Shown: piece after piece, positions 26,189-34,178 of the stretch | How positions within the stretch are numbered: position 1 is the stretch's first letter | Layout: the number at the start of each line of letters is the position of its first letter | Assembly: GCF_027980145.1 (NCBI RefSeq) | Contig: NZ_JAMZNK010000033.1 | Span: 1-63,050 of the forward strand | DNA: 63,050 nt | Reading direction: 5' to 3' | DNA from: Flavobacterium azizsancarii | GTDB taxonomy: Bacteria; Bacteroidota; Bacteroidia; Flavobacteriales; Flavobacteriaceae | Translations under genes and position numbers: made by a program | Notes under the pieces: model-generated | Database searches by the model: none | The model's input: the letters and a program-made list of their open reading frames with translations, nothing else | What the model was told of the DNA's origin: nothing

Positions 26189-26687
26189 TAAATACCTTTT
26201 TCAGGCTTTGGATAATTATCCGTATTCGCTTGAAGAAACTATTGAATCCTTAGATTATGCTTTTTCTTATGATGCAAAAAACACCATGGTTTTATGTCTA
26301 TATGGAAGAATTCAGGCAGAACAATTATGGAATTATGAGGAAGCAAAATCATATTTTCAAGAAGCATTAGGAATAAATATCCATGCGCTTGAAGTATATC
26401 CGCACTATATTCAAACTTTAATTTTGAATGAGGATTACGAAGAAGCACAAAAATTAATTGATTTTGCTTTGACGATAAAGGGAATAAATAAATCTGAAAT
26501 CTTTGTAAAAAAAGCCATTCTTTTTGAGGCGCAGCACCAATTTAAAAAAGCATTAAAGGAAATGAAAAACGCAAAACTGTACACGCTGCAATTTGCTTTT
26601 GATTGTGATATTAGTGAAGTCGAAAAAAGAATAAAAGGCAAAATTGATTTATTGAAAAATAAAAAGAAACCAAAGAAATCGAAATAA
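26175..26687 (+). CDS. TPR-like helical protein, last gene of the RtcB-PrfH operon
   Basis: The 170-residue product contains about three tetratricopeptide-like repeats (AKNTMVLCLYGRIQAEQLWNY, VYPHYIQTLILNEDY, IFVKKAILFEAQHQFKKAL) and a highly basic tail (KNKKKPKKSK). TPR repeats usually mediate protein-protein contacts; the basic tail could contact RNA. It overlaps prfH by 14 bp and is followed by a strong terminator, so it is part of the operon. It may also be a general adaptor unrelated to repair. Confidence 0.8.
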   Translation: MKTIDKYLFQALDNYPYSLEETIESLDYAFSYDAKNTMVLCLYGRIQAEQLWNYEEAKSYFQEALGINIHALEVYPHYIQTLILNEDYEEAQKLIDFALTIKGINKSEIFVKKAILFEAQHQFKKALKEMKNAKLYTLQFAFDCDISEVEKRIKGKIDLLKNKKKPKKSK

Positions 26688-26719
26688 GATTCAAAAAAGA
26701 AATCAAATTAAATTAAAGT

Positions 26720-26750
26720 AAAAACGATGCAAATTTGCATCGTTTTTTTT
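26720..26750. terminator. Bidirectional terminator after the RtcB-PrfH operon
   Basis: A perfect 13-bp palindrome (AAAACGATGCAAA with its complement, no loop bases) is flanked by A and T runs. It serves the operon on the plus strand and could also stop minus-strand transcription from the thioesterase gene. Confidence 0.9.
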
Positions 26751-26823
26751 ATATTATTTTTTTTGCAACGAATTGCACGAATGTTCGCGAATTAAGGATA
26801 TAACAAAATCCGTGGGCAGATAA

Positions 26824-27570
26824 TTATTTCCAGTGCAATTCTAATGCAAAACAAGTTTTGTCACCTTTTGTAATACTAAATGTTGCCGTTGTATGATCGT
26901 CATCTTCGCTTTCATGAATTACAACCTGATCTTTTAACGAAAGCTCTTTCATGAAATTCATTTCGAAGCTTTTAACTTCTTGTTTCAAAATTCGTTTTTC
27001 ATCAACATGATCTAAACACCATTCCAGATATTTTACATTATTTACGTGATTAACGATGTCTAAATCTGATAAGTAAACTGTTTTTTCGAAAACGGCTTCT
27101 TTTTCGTGATTGATGTTGATTTTAGAAAAACCTTCAGTTGTGGCCCTATTTTCCGGATATAATTCAAAATGCTCATATGGTAAAGCCAGAGCTTCAGGAC
27201 GACGTAATTGAGTATTAAAAACAGCCCAATAGGTTTCGCAGCCTACTATTTTTTCACCATTTACATACATTTCGAGCGCACGCACTGAACGAGAATTTTC
27301 TAAGCTGTTGATCCATGTTTTTACTGTTACAACATCCTGCCATTTTGGTAAAGCGCTAATCTCAACGCGCATGCGGCTTAAAACCCAGGCTTGATGGAAT
27401 TCCTGCATGTCGAAAAAACTAATGCCGCCAACTTCTGAATGTGCTGCTGCCGTTAATTGTAAAATATTACATAAGTCAGTATATTTTAAAAATCCGGTAG
27501 GAGTGCATTGTGTAAAATCGATTTCCCAGTCTTTGCTTAAAACTGAAGTAAAATTTGGTGATATAGGCAT
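26824..27570 (-). CDS. Acyl-ACP thioesterase family protein
   Basis: The 248-residue protein fits the acyl-ACP thioesterase family, with two hot-dog folds. Residues 1-130 contain the FFDMQEFHQAWVLSRMRVEI helix-sheet core. Residues 150-248 contain the YLSDLDIVNHVNNVKYLEWCLD segment with the conserved Asn/His catalytic region. Such enzymes release fatty acids from acyl carrier protein or hydrolyse acyl-CoA; the substrate cannot be told from sequence. It is flanked by gaps on both sides and is probably a single-gene unit. Confidence 0.85.
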   Translation of the reverse strand: MPISPNFTSVLSKDWEIDFTQCTPTGFLKYTDLCNILQLTAAAHSEVGGISFFDMQEFHQAWVLSRMRVEISALPKWQDVVTVKTWINSLENSRSVRALEMYVNGEKIVGCETYWAVFNTQLRRPEALALPYEHFELYPENRATTEGFSKININHEKEAVFEKTVYLSDLDIVNHVNNVKYLEWCLDHVDEKRILKQEVKSFEMNFMKELSLKDQVVIHESEDDDHTTATFSITKGDKTCFALELHWK

Positions 27571-27676
27571 TTTTATGTGATAAATAATTTATAGCTAATT
27601 TTAAATTGTTGTAGTTATTAAAAATAAAATTTTAAGAATCTTAAGTTTATATAACGAAATGAGATGATGTTTTATT

Positions 27677-29068
27677 TTAGTCTCCACCGCCGCCACAACC
27701 ACCGCAGGAACTGCCACATGAACTGCCGCAGGAACTTCCTGATGAAGAGTCAGACGATGTTTCGCAAGAACTTCCGGATGAGCTGTCGTAATTATTATTT
27801 CTGTTTACCTCTGCGATGAGTGGCATAAATGCTGGAGTTATTACAGCAGCGCTAAATAGAAAATAGTTCCATTGCCAGTTATTTTCGACTTGTCTGACGG
27901 GTAAAATTTCTCTTTTATACAAATTTGTTATAGTGTCAACAGCAATAAGTCTGGTTAATCTGAACAGAAAAATAATTGAAGTAATACTAAAAACAATCAG
28001 AATAAATACAAGGAGACCTACAGGTTTATTTCTCGCATAGCCGGTCATTACTCTTGTATATCCAAGCATAGCAATTAGGGCAAGAACAACAAAGTTTAGA
28101 TAGAATATTTTATTGAATTTCTTAGATTTAATAAAATATTTTTCAAACGCGTCCATGCAATTTGATATATTTATAAAAACAGGTTTTCTTTTCATGCGGT
28201 CCACTAATGTTGTGTAAACGCTTTTTCCAAATTCAGTCAAAGATCTCGTTATCTCAATTTGCTCATCAGTCAAAGCGACTTTGTTTTCAATAAGATTAAT
28301 TATGTTATAAGGTTGTATATCAACTATCTTCTTGTCAATTAATTCATTTACGACTCCATTAATTACATTATAAATTTTTTGAGTTTTAAGATAAATTAGT
28401 TCGTAAGGTTCAAGGTCATAGATAAATGAATTCTTATCAAATTTACGTGCAATTTGTCGAAGTTTAGCTTTGTTGTAGAAATCCAGAATTTTAAATGTCA
28501 CAACATACAAAATAATCAAACCAATCAGGAAATAGGGATTGTCGATTGTAATATAAATTGGTTTTAAAAGATAGTAGAACGGGAATGTAAGAAAAAGAAA
28601 TACTATCATACCATTACTGATAAATGACCTTAATTTGATTTTTGCTTTGTCTAAATTTAAACTTTCATACATTCCGTCAAACTCCCAAATATCATTTGGC
28701 TGAATTCCAAAAGTTGATTCGTATAGTATATTGGTTTGTTCTTTTGCTTTTTTAAATTTTTGAAAATCTTGTTTGTTATGGGTTGACGGAACGTGCTGAA
28801 TTTGTTTACCAAGTAATTTGCAAAATTGCTGATAAGATTGTGTAAAAATTAAGTGCAAATGCCAAACCGTATCAACTGTTTCAGATGGAGAAACCATCGA
28901 ATCAGAAACTGTCGCCAGATACATGAACTTTTTATATTCTAAAATCGCCTTTTTAGTAAAGTTTTTTGTCCAAAAGTTTTCTTGTGCAAGCCTTACTGAA
29001 AATCCAAATTCACTTGGTGGATCATTAAAATCGAATTGCACAATCTTATTCCAAAGTACGTTATCCAT
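27677..29068 (-). CDS. Membrane protein with N-terminal glycine-rich-protein (DUF1399-like) domain and Ser/Gly/Cys tail
   Basis: The 463-residue protein begins with a segment (residues 1-110) resembling the domain of glycine-rich-domain-containing proteins: SPSETVDTVWHLHLIFTQSY, with a His-rich motif, and GKQIQHVPST. Four or five membrane helices follow (about 148-195, 320-380 and 395-415). The last 40 residues are a low-complexity Ser/Gly/Cys tail ending CGGCGGGGD. Tails of this kind are common on TIGR04222-type membrane proteins of unknown function. Function unknown. Confidence 0.75.
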   Translation of the reverse strand: MDNVLWNKIVQFDFNDPPSEFGFSVRLAQENFWTKNFTKKAILEYKKFMYLATVSDSMVSPSETVDTVWHLHLIFTQSYQQFCKLLGKQIQHVPSTHNKQDFQKFKKAKEQTNILYESTFGIQPNDIWEFDGMYESLNLDKAKIKLRSFISNGMIVFLFLTFPFYYLLKPIYITIDNPYFLIGLIILYVVTFKILDFYNKAKLRQIARKFDKNSFIYDLEPYELIYLKTQKIYNVINGVVNELIDKKIVDIQPYNIINLIENKVALTDEQIEITRSLTEFGKSVYTTLVDRMKRKPVFINISNCMDAFEKYFIKSKKFNKIFYLNFVVLALIAMLGYTRVMTGYARNKPVGLLVFILIVFSITSIIFLFRLTRLIAVDTITNLYKREILPVRQVENNWQWNYFLFSAAVITPAFMPLIAEVNRNNNYDSSSGSSCETSSDSSSGSSCGSSCGSSCGGCGGGGD

Positions 29069-29122
29069 ATTTTTAGTTTACAAAAAGCATTATAAAATTA
29101 AGATTATTTGATTAATTGTCCC

Positions 29123-30040
29123 TTAAAAAGATTTTTCGATATACGCTATGATTGTTGTTCGATTTGCTGAATAATCAAACCATTGTGTAGTTTCATTTCT
29201 TTTAAACCAGGTAAGTTGTCTTTTAGAAAAACGGCGGGTATTTTTTTTGATTTCTTCGATGGCAAATGGCAAAGAGAATTCTCCGTCAAAATAACTGAAT
29301 AATTCCCTATATCCCACAGTTTGCAGTGCATTTAATGTTTTATTGGGATATAACGCTTTAGCTTCTTCAAGTAAACCTTCATTCATCATGATGTTCACAC
29401 GTTGATTGATCCTGTCGTAAATGATTGGTCTGTCAGCTTCTAAACCAATCAAAATAGGAGTGAAGTTTCTATTGTTTTTCTTTTGATTTAGAAAAGAAGA
29501 ATATGGTTTTTGAGTTCCAATACAAACTTCTGTAAAACGCATCATTCTTTGCGGATTTTGAAGTGTTTGTGGATTCTCTATTGTTATTTTTTGATAATAC
29601 TCAGGATCTAGATTTTTCAGCTGTTCTTGCAGGTATTCGATTCCAAGTTTTTCATAATTTGAATTTACCTGAGAACGTATTTCAGGATTGATTTCAGGAA
29701 ATTCATCAAATCCTTTTAAAATTGCATCAACATACAATCCTGAACCACCAATTAGAATTGCAAAATCATTGTTTTCAAATAATTCTTCTAATTTATGAAG
29801 TGCTTCTTTTTCATAATCTCCGACGGTATAATTTTCTAAAATAGATTTATTTTGAATAAAATGATGCGTCGCAGCTTGTAGTTCTTCAGGATTAGGAACA
29901 GCTGTACCAATGGTCATTTCTTTAAAAAACTGACGGCTGTCACAAGATATTATTTCGCATTTAAAATGTTGGGACAAAGCAATACTTAAGGCTGTTTTGC
30001 CTATAGCTGTTGGTCCGACGATGGTAATTAAGTGTTTCAT
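29123..30040 (-). CDS. miaA: tRNA dimethylallyltransferase
   Basis: MiaA transfers a dimethylallyl group to N6 of A37 in tRNAs reading UNN codons. The 305-residue protein has the P-loop GPTAIGKTALS (residues 9-19), the SCDSRQFFKEMTIGTA segment, the IGGSGLYVDAIL motif near residue 98, and a C-terminal TRRFSKRQLTWFKR segment that contacts tRNA. A dispersed repeat separates it from the channel gene upstream. Confidence 0.96.
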   Translation of the reverse strand: MKHLITIVGPTAIGKTALSIALSQHFKCEIISCDSRQFFKEMTIGTAVPNPEELQAATHHFIQNKSILENYTVGDYEKEALHKLEELFENNDFAILIGGSGLYVDAILKGFDEFPEINPEIRSQVNSNYEKLGIEYLQEQLKNLDPEYYQKITIENPQTLQNPQRMMRFTEVCIGTQKPYSSFLNQKKNNRNFTPILIGLEADRPIIYDRINQRVNIMMNEGLLEEAKALYPNKTLNALQTVGYRELFSYFDGEFSLPFAIEEIKKNTRRFSKRQLTWFKRNETTQWFDYSANRTTIIAYIEKSF

Positions 30041-30047
30041 ATTTTTT

Positions 30048-30188
30048 TAGCCCAGATGGAAGTGAAACCCCGGACTTATATTGGTTAGTTTTTTTTAGGA
30101 TAAAAGAGCGACTTTAGAAGCTCCTTTTATACTTTTAAAAAACAACAAAGATAAGGAGGAGTTGGAATGTACAGATGGAATAGCTCCT
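30048..30188 (-). repeat. Dispersed intergenic repeat, copy 2 (reverse orientation)
   Basis: On the minus strand it begins AGGAGCTATTCC and ends CACTTCCATCTGGGCTA, matching the ends of copies 1 and 3. The centre is longer, at about 141 bp overall, and unrelated in detail. It fills the gap between the channel gene and miaA. Confidence 0.7.
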
Positions 30189-30197
30189 TAAAATTAA

Positions 30198-31034
30198 TTA
30201 TTTAGATAATGTGGTTCCGCATTCATGGCAATATTTTGCGCTGTCAAAATGTAATTGCGAATTACAATTTTGGCATGTTTTTTTTGTGCTGACAGCATTA
30301 TTGCGAAGGCTGCTTTTTGCGAATTCTGCAGTAACAATTCCTGTGGGAACGGCAATGATTCCATAACCCATAATCATGACAAGCGAGGCTAAAAACTGAC
30401 CAAGAGGAGATGCGGGTGAAATGTCGCCATAACCAACGGTGGTTAGGGTTACGATAGCCCAATAAATGCCCATAGGAATACTTGTAAAACCGCTTTCTTT
30501 GCCTTCGACGACGTACATCAATGAACCAATAATTACAGCGCTAATAAGGACGAAGTAGATAAAAACCAGAATTTTTTCTTTGCTGGCTTCCATAGCTTCC
30601 CGAAGCTGCATTGATTGCTGCGAAATTTGTGGAATATGTAAGATCTTGAACAATCTGAAGAAACGCAGGACTCTAACGATTGTAAGAACATTTGTGGCAG
30701 GGAAAAATATAGATAAATACATGGGTAATATCGCCATTAAATCGATAATGCCGTAAAAACTGAAAACATACTTTACAGGTTTTTGTATCGAAATAATACG
30801 CAAAATATATTCAATGGTAAAGAAAACTGTGATAACCCATTCACAAATAACAAGATAAGAATGGTACTTAAGATTGATACCTTCTACAGTATCCATCATG
30901 ACTAAAAGTACACTTAATAAAATAAGACCTAAAAGTACCAGATCAAACAAACGTCCTAAAATGGTATTAGTGCCATAAAGGATGATTTGGGTCTTTTGTC
31001 TAAAAATTTCGTATTTTGATTTTATTTTTTTCAT
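30198..31034 (-). CDS. Voltage-gated-type potassium channel with C-terminal zinc ribbon
   Basis: The 278-residue protein has six membrane helices, an S4-like segment with spaced arginines (LTIVRVLRFFRLFKIL, residues about 117-132) and the K+ selectivity filter TTVGYGD near residue 195. The C-terminus (residues 252-278) has CQNC...CHEC, a predicted zinc ribbon of unknown role. It is annotated as an ion transporter in related genomes. The zinc ribbon may be a sensor or assembly domain (inference). Confidence 0.9.
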   Translation of the reverse strand: MKKIKSKYEIFRQKTQIILYGTNTILGRLFDLVLLGLILLSVLLVMMDTVEGINLKYHSYLVICEWVITVFFTIEYILRIISIQKPVKYVFSFYGIIDLMAILPMYLSIFFPATNVLTIVRVLRFFRLFKILHIPQISQQSMQLREAMEASKEKILVFIYFVLISAVIIGSLMYVVEGKESGFTSIPMGIYWAIVTLTTVGYGDISPASPLGQFLASLVMIMGYGIIAVPTGIVTAEFAKSSLRNNAVSTKKTCQNCNSQLHFDSAKYCHECGTTLSK

Positions 31035-31064
31035 CTCGGCGAAGATAATGAAAGTTTTGGATTG

Positions 31065-32426
31065 TTAAAAATGAAGTATTTTAAGCGATTTACTTTTGCG
31101 GATGTAATTTTGAATAATGTTTTTTACATCACGGTTGTGTTCCATTGGTATCAAGATATTTTTAAAAATATCAATATTGGTAATTTGATAATTTAAATCA
31201 TAAAAAGCATAACCTTTATAAATTCCGTTTTCGATTAATATTGCGCTTCGTTCGTTTACATTTCTTCCTCTGTCAATCAGAATCATGCTTTTATTATCAA
31301 AACTATTTTCGCTTATAAATTGTTGTACTCTGGCATTGTACACTTCTGGAGTGATTTCGCCAATACAAGCGCCGTCGCATTCTTTTATTTTATATTGAAA
31401 ACATTCTTTCTTTGTTTGATACAATCCAGTCAACTTTTGACACAAATGATATTTTGCAGTAAATTTGAAAAGAGCATTTTTGCCTTCTTGTAAAGTAGCA
31501 AAAGATGTAATTTCTTTTTTACGGCCATCTGCTTTTTCAAGCTTTAGGTTGATGTATCCATCAGTATCTTTCTCAGCATATAACGCATATTGAAAAATAG
31601 TTTTTCTTCCGGAGCGATTATATCTTGGTCGGTTTATTTTTATTTCCTGACTTTCTTTCAACAACGCAATTAATTCACTGCCTGTTTCATCATGAGTTAT
31701 AGTAAAAACTTCGGTTTGGATTTTTTTGCTTTTGGTTGTAATTCCGGTAAAATGCTGATTGACTCTTTTTTTTATATTTTGACTTTTACCGATATAAATT
31801 AGAGTTCCACCTTCATTGTAAATGTAGTAGACACCAGTTTTTGCGGGCATTTGAGATAAAAGATCCAAAAATTTTGGCGCAATACCTTTTTCTACTTCTA
31901 ATTTTATAAAATCTTTTACGATGGTTTTTTCTAAATCTTTTTCAAGAAGCATTTTGAATAACTTGGTCGTTGCCATCGCATCTCCGCTGGCACGATGTCT
32001 GTCTGCCATTGGGATTCCAAGTGCACGAACCAATTTTCCTAAACTATATGAAGGTTGTTCCGGAATTAGTTTTTTTGCCAATTCGACGGTACAAAGTGTT
32101 CTGGCTTCGAAATCGTAACCTAAACGTCTGAATTCGGTACGAAGAATTCGGTAATCAAATGAGGCATTATGTGCTACAATGATACAATCAGAAGTGATTT
32201 CGATGATTCGTTTTGCTACTTCAAAAAACTTTGGAGCAGAACGCAACATAGCATTATTGATACCGGTTAATTTCACCACAAAGGGCTGAATCGGAATTTC
32301 AGGATTAACAAGGCTAATGAACTGGTCAATTACTTCATGGCCATCAAATTTATAAATGGCGATTTCAGTAATTCCTTCTTCGTTAAACTGGCCTCCAGTA
32401 GTTTCTATGTCTAGTATTGCGTACAA
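31065..32426 (-). CDS. DEDD exonuclease and GIY-YIG endonuclease fusion (PolC-like/UvrC-like)
   Basis: The 453-residue protein joins an N-terminal 3'-5' exonuclease domain of the DnaQ/epsilon type to a GIY-YIG nuclease domain. The exonuclease has DIETTGG near residue 6, VAHNASFDYRIL near 95 and HRASGDAMAT near 143. The GIY-YIG domain has GVYYIYNEGGTLIYIGKS near residue 198 and a C-terminal region like the UvrC/Cho family. This fusion is common in Bacteroidota. It probably acts in DNA repair or DNA processing; the exact substrate is unknown. Confidence 0.9.
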   Translation of the reverse strand: MYAILDIETTGGQFNEEGITEIAIYKFDGHEVIDQFISLVNPEIPIQPFVVKLTGINNAMLRSAPKFFEVAKRIIEITSDCIIVAHNASFDYRILRTEFRRLGYDFEARTLCTVELAKKLIPEQPSYSLGKLVRALGIPMADRHRASGDAMATTKLFKMLLEKDLEKTIVKDFIKLEVEKGIAPKFLDLLSQMPAKTGVYYIYNEGGTLIYIGKSQNIKKRVNQHFTGITTKSKKIQTEVFTITHDETGSELIALLKESQEIKINRPRYNRSGRKTIFQYALYAEKDTDGYINLKLEKADGRKKEITSFATLQEGKNALFKFTAKYHLCQKLTGLYQTKKECFQYKIKECDGACIGEITPEVYNARVQQFISENSFDNKSMILIDRGRNVNERSAILIENGIYKGYAFYDLNYQITNIDIFKNILIPMEHNRDVKNIIQNYIRKSKSLKILHF

Positions 32427-32501
32427 ATTCAGTATTCAGTATCAGTATTTAGTAATCAGTTTAAACTCTACAATCCTCAATCTAAAATCTAGAATCAGAT
32501 T

Positions 32502-33179
32502 TTAACGACCTCCAAAAATGCTGCTTCCAATTCTTACCATTGTGCTTCCGCATTCTATGGCAAGTTGATAATCGCCGGACATTCCCATAGATATTGTTGA
32601 AAAATTATTCATTGTAGAGGCGCACTGCTGTGCGTCTTTGCGTTGTTGTATGGAATCAAAAATAGACTTTAAATGTGTGAATTCTTTTTTTATCTGATTT
32701 TGATTTTCTGTAAATGTTGCCATTCCCATTAAACCTAAGATACGAATGTTTTTCATTTTTTCGAACTCTGACGAAGATATTAATTCATTTAATTCGTTTT
32801 CATCTAAACCAAATTTTGTTTCCTCTTCTGCAATATGTATCTGAAGTAAACAATCAATAATTCTATTGTTTTTTAAAGCTTGTTTGTTAATTTCCTGTAA
32901 TAATTTCAAGCTGTCAACTCCGTGAATTAAATTCACAAATGGCGCCATAAATTTGACTTTATTCGTCTGCACGTGACCAATCATATGCCATTGAATGTCT
33001 TTTGGCATTTCTTCGTACTTATCAGTCATCTCCTGGATTTTATTTTCTCCAAAAATACGCTGACCAGCTTCGTAAGCCTCCATTAAATCAGAAACAGGTT
33101 TTGTTTTAGAAACAGCAACGAGAGTTACATGTTCAGGTAAGGTTGTTTTGATAGCATTTAAATTCGATTGTATCGACAT
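32502..33179 (-). CDS. YggS/PROSC family PLP-binding protein
   Basis: YggS proteins bind pyridoxal phosphate without known catalysis and maintain vitamin B6 and amino-acid balance. The 225-residue protein has the PLP lysine in VAVSKTKP near residue 25, FGENKIQEM near 45, WHMIGHVQTNKVK near 70 and the C-terminal SMGMSGDYQLAIECGSTMVRIGSSIFG. About 12 residues around position 180 (RKDAQQCASTM) look foreign to the family and are encoded by a palindromic repeat unit (32616-32637). It ends 14 bp before the dehydrogenase in operon order. Confidence 0.9.
   Translation of the reverse strand: MSIQSNLNAIKTTLPEHVTLVAVSKTKPVSDLMEAYEAGQRIFGENKIQEMTDKYEEMPKDIQWHMIGHVQTNKVKFMAPFVNLIHGVDSLKLLQEINKQALKNNRIIDCLLQIHIAEEETKFGLDENELNELISSSEFEKMKNIRILGLMGMATFTENQNQIKKEFTHLKSIFDSIQQRKDAQQCASTMNNFSTISMGMSGDYQLAIECGSTMVRIGSSIFGGR
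32614..32643. repeat. Palindromic repeat unit inside yggS
   Basis: AGAGGCGCAC and GTGCGTCT form arms around TGCT. The motif resembles the GTAGAGACGCAC...GTGCGTCT units known from intergenic spaces of many genomes. Here it lies inside the coding sequence and preserves the frame. Confidence 0.6.
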
Positions 33180-33193
33180 GGCATTTCTTTTTT

Positions 33194-34087
33194 TTACGAA
33201 AGGATAAATTGCTTAGAAATTTTCTCTGCTTTTTTACTTTCACTGTAATCATAAAATCCTTCACCGGATTTCACTCCCAATTTTCCTGCTCTAACCATAT
33301 TCACCAATAGTGGGCAAGGAGCATATTTGGGGTTTTTAAAACCTTCGTACATAACATTCAGAATAGCAAGACAAACATCAAGTCCAATAAAATCAGCTAA
33401 TTGAAGCGGTCCCATTGGATGTCCCATTCCTAATTTCATTACTGTGTCAATTTCATAAACACCGGCTACTTTATTATATAACGTTTCGATTGCTTCATTT
33501 AGCATAGGCATCAAAATTCTGTTTGCTACAAAACCTGGATAATCATTTACTTCAACAGGAGTTTTTCCTAATTTTTCAGATAAATCCATGATGATCTTAG
33601 TGACTTCATCGCTTGTATTGTAACCGCGAATGATTTCGACCAATTTCATGATTGGCACCGGATTCATAAAATGCATTCCTATAACACGTTCAGGATGCGC
33701 AACTACAGCTCCAATTTGGGTAATTGATATAGAAGATGTATTGGTTGCCAAAATGGTATTATGAGAACAAGCTTCATTTAATTGTTTAAAAATATTAAGC
33801 TTTAGTTCTACATTTTCTGTAGCAGCCTCAACAACTAAATCAACACCAACAACACCATCTTTAATATCAGTATACGTAATAATATTAGTAATAGTTTTTG
33901 CTACATCTTCTTGAGTTATGGTTCCTTTTGCTAACATTCGATCTAAGTTAGCAGCTATAGTCGCCATTCCTTTGTCTAAAGATTTCTCAGAAACATCAAT
34001 TAGTTTTACAACAAAACCACTTTGCGCAAAAGTATGGGCAATTCCATTACCCATCGTTCCTGCACCAATTACAGCTATAGTTTTCAT
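33194..34087 (-). CDS. 3-hydroxybutyryl-CoA dehydrogenase family protein
   Basis: The 297-residue protein has an N-terminal Rossmann domain with the NAD-binding GAGTMGNGIA (residues 7-16) and a C-terminal 3-hydroxyacyl-CoA dehydrogenase domain. The HFMNPVP motif contains the catalytic His near residue 140. It oxidises or reduces 3-hydroxyacyl-CoA/acetoacetyl-CoA in short-chain fatty acid metabolism. It runs with yggS, 14 bp apart. Confidence 0.92.
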   Translation of the reverse strand: MKTIAVIGAGTMGNGIAHTFAQSGFVVKLIDVSEKSLDKGMATIAANLDRMLAKGTITQEDVAKTITNIITYTDIKDGVVGVDLVVEAATENVELKLNIFKQLNEACSHNTILATNTSSISITQIGAVVAHPERVIGMHFMNPVPIMKLVEIIRGYNTSDEVTKIIMDLSEKLGKTPVEVNDYPGFVANRILMPMLNEAIETLYNKVAGVYEIDTVMKLGMGHPMGPLQLADFIGLDVCLAILNVMYEGFKNPKYAPCPLLVNMVRAGKLGVKSGEGFYDYSESKKAEKISKQFILS

Positions 34088-34113
34088 TTAATTTGGTATT
34101 TGAATTTTAAAAG

Positions 34114-34154
34114 TTAAGGTTTAAAGCTCCTTTGAAGTGCGCTTTAAACCTTAA
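34114..34154. terminator. Perfect 14-bp inverted repeat, probable terminator
   Basis: TTAAGGTTTAAAGC (34114-34127) and its exact complement (34141-34154) are separated by 13 bases, 25 bp beyond the stop codon of the Gfo/Idh gene on the minus strand. The tail is only moderately T-rich, so a dispersed palindrome is the alternative. Confidence 0.6.
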
Positions 34155-34178
34155 AAATAATGAGTTTATTTTTTTTAT

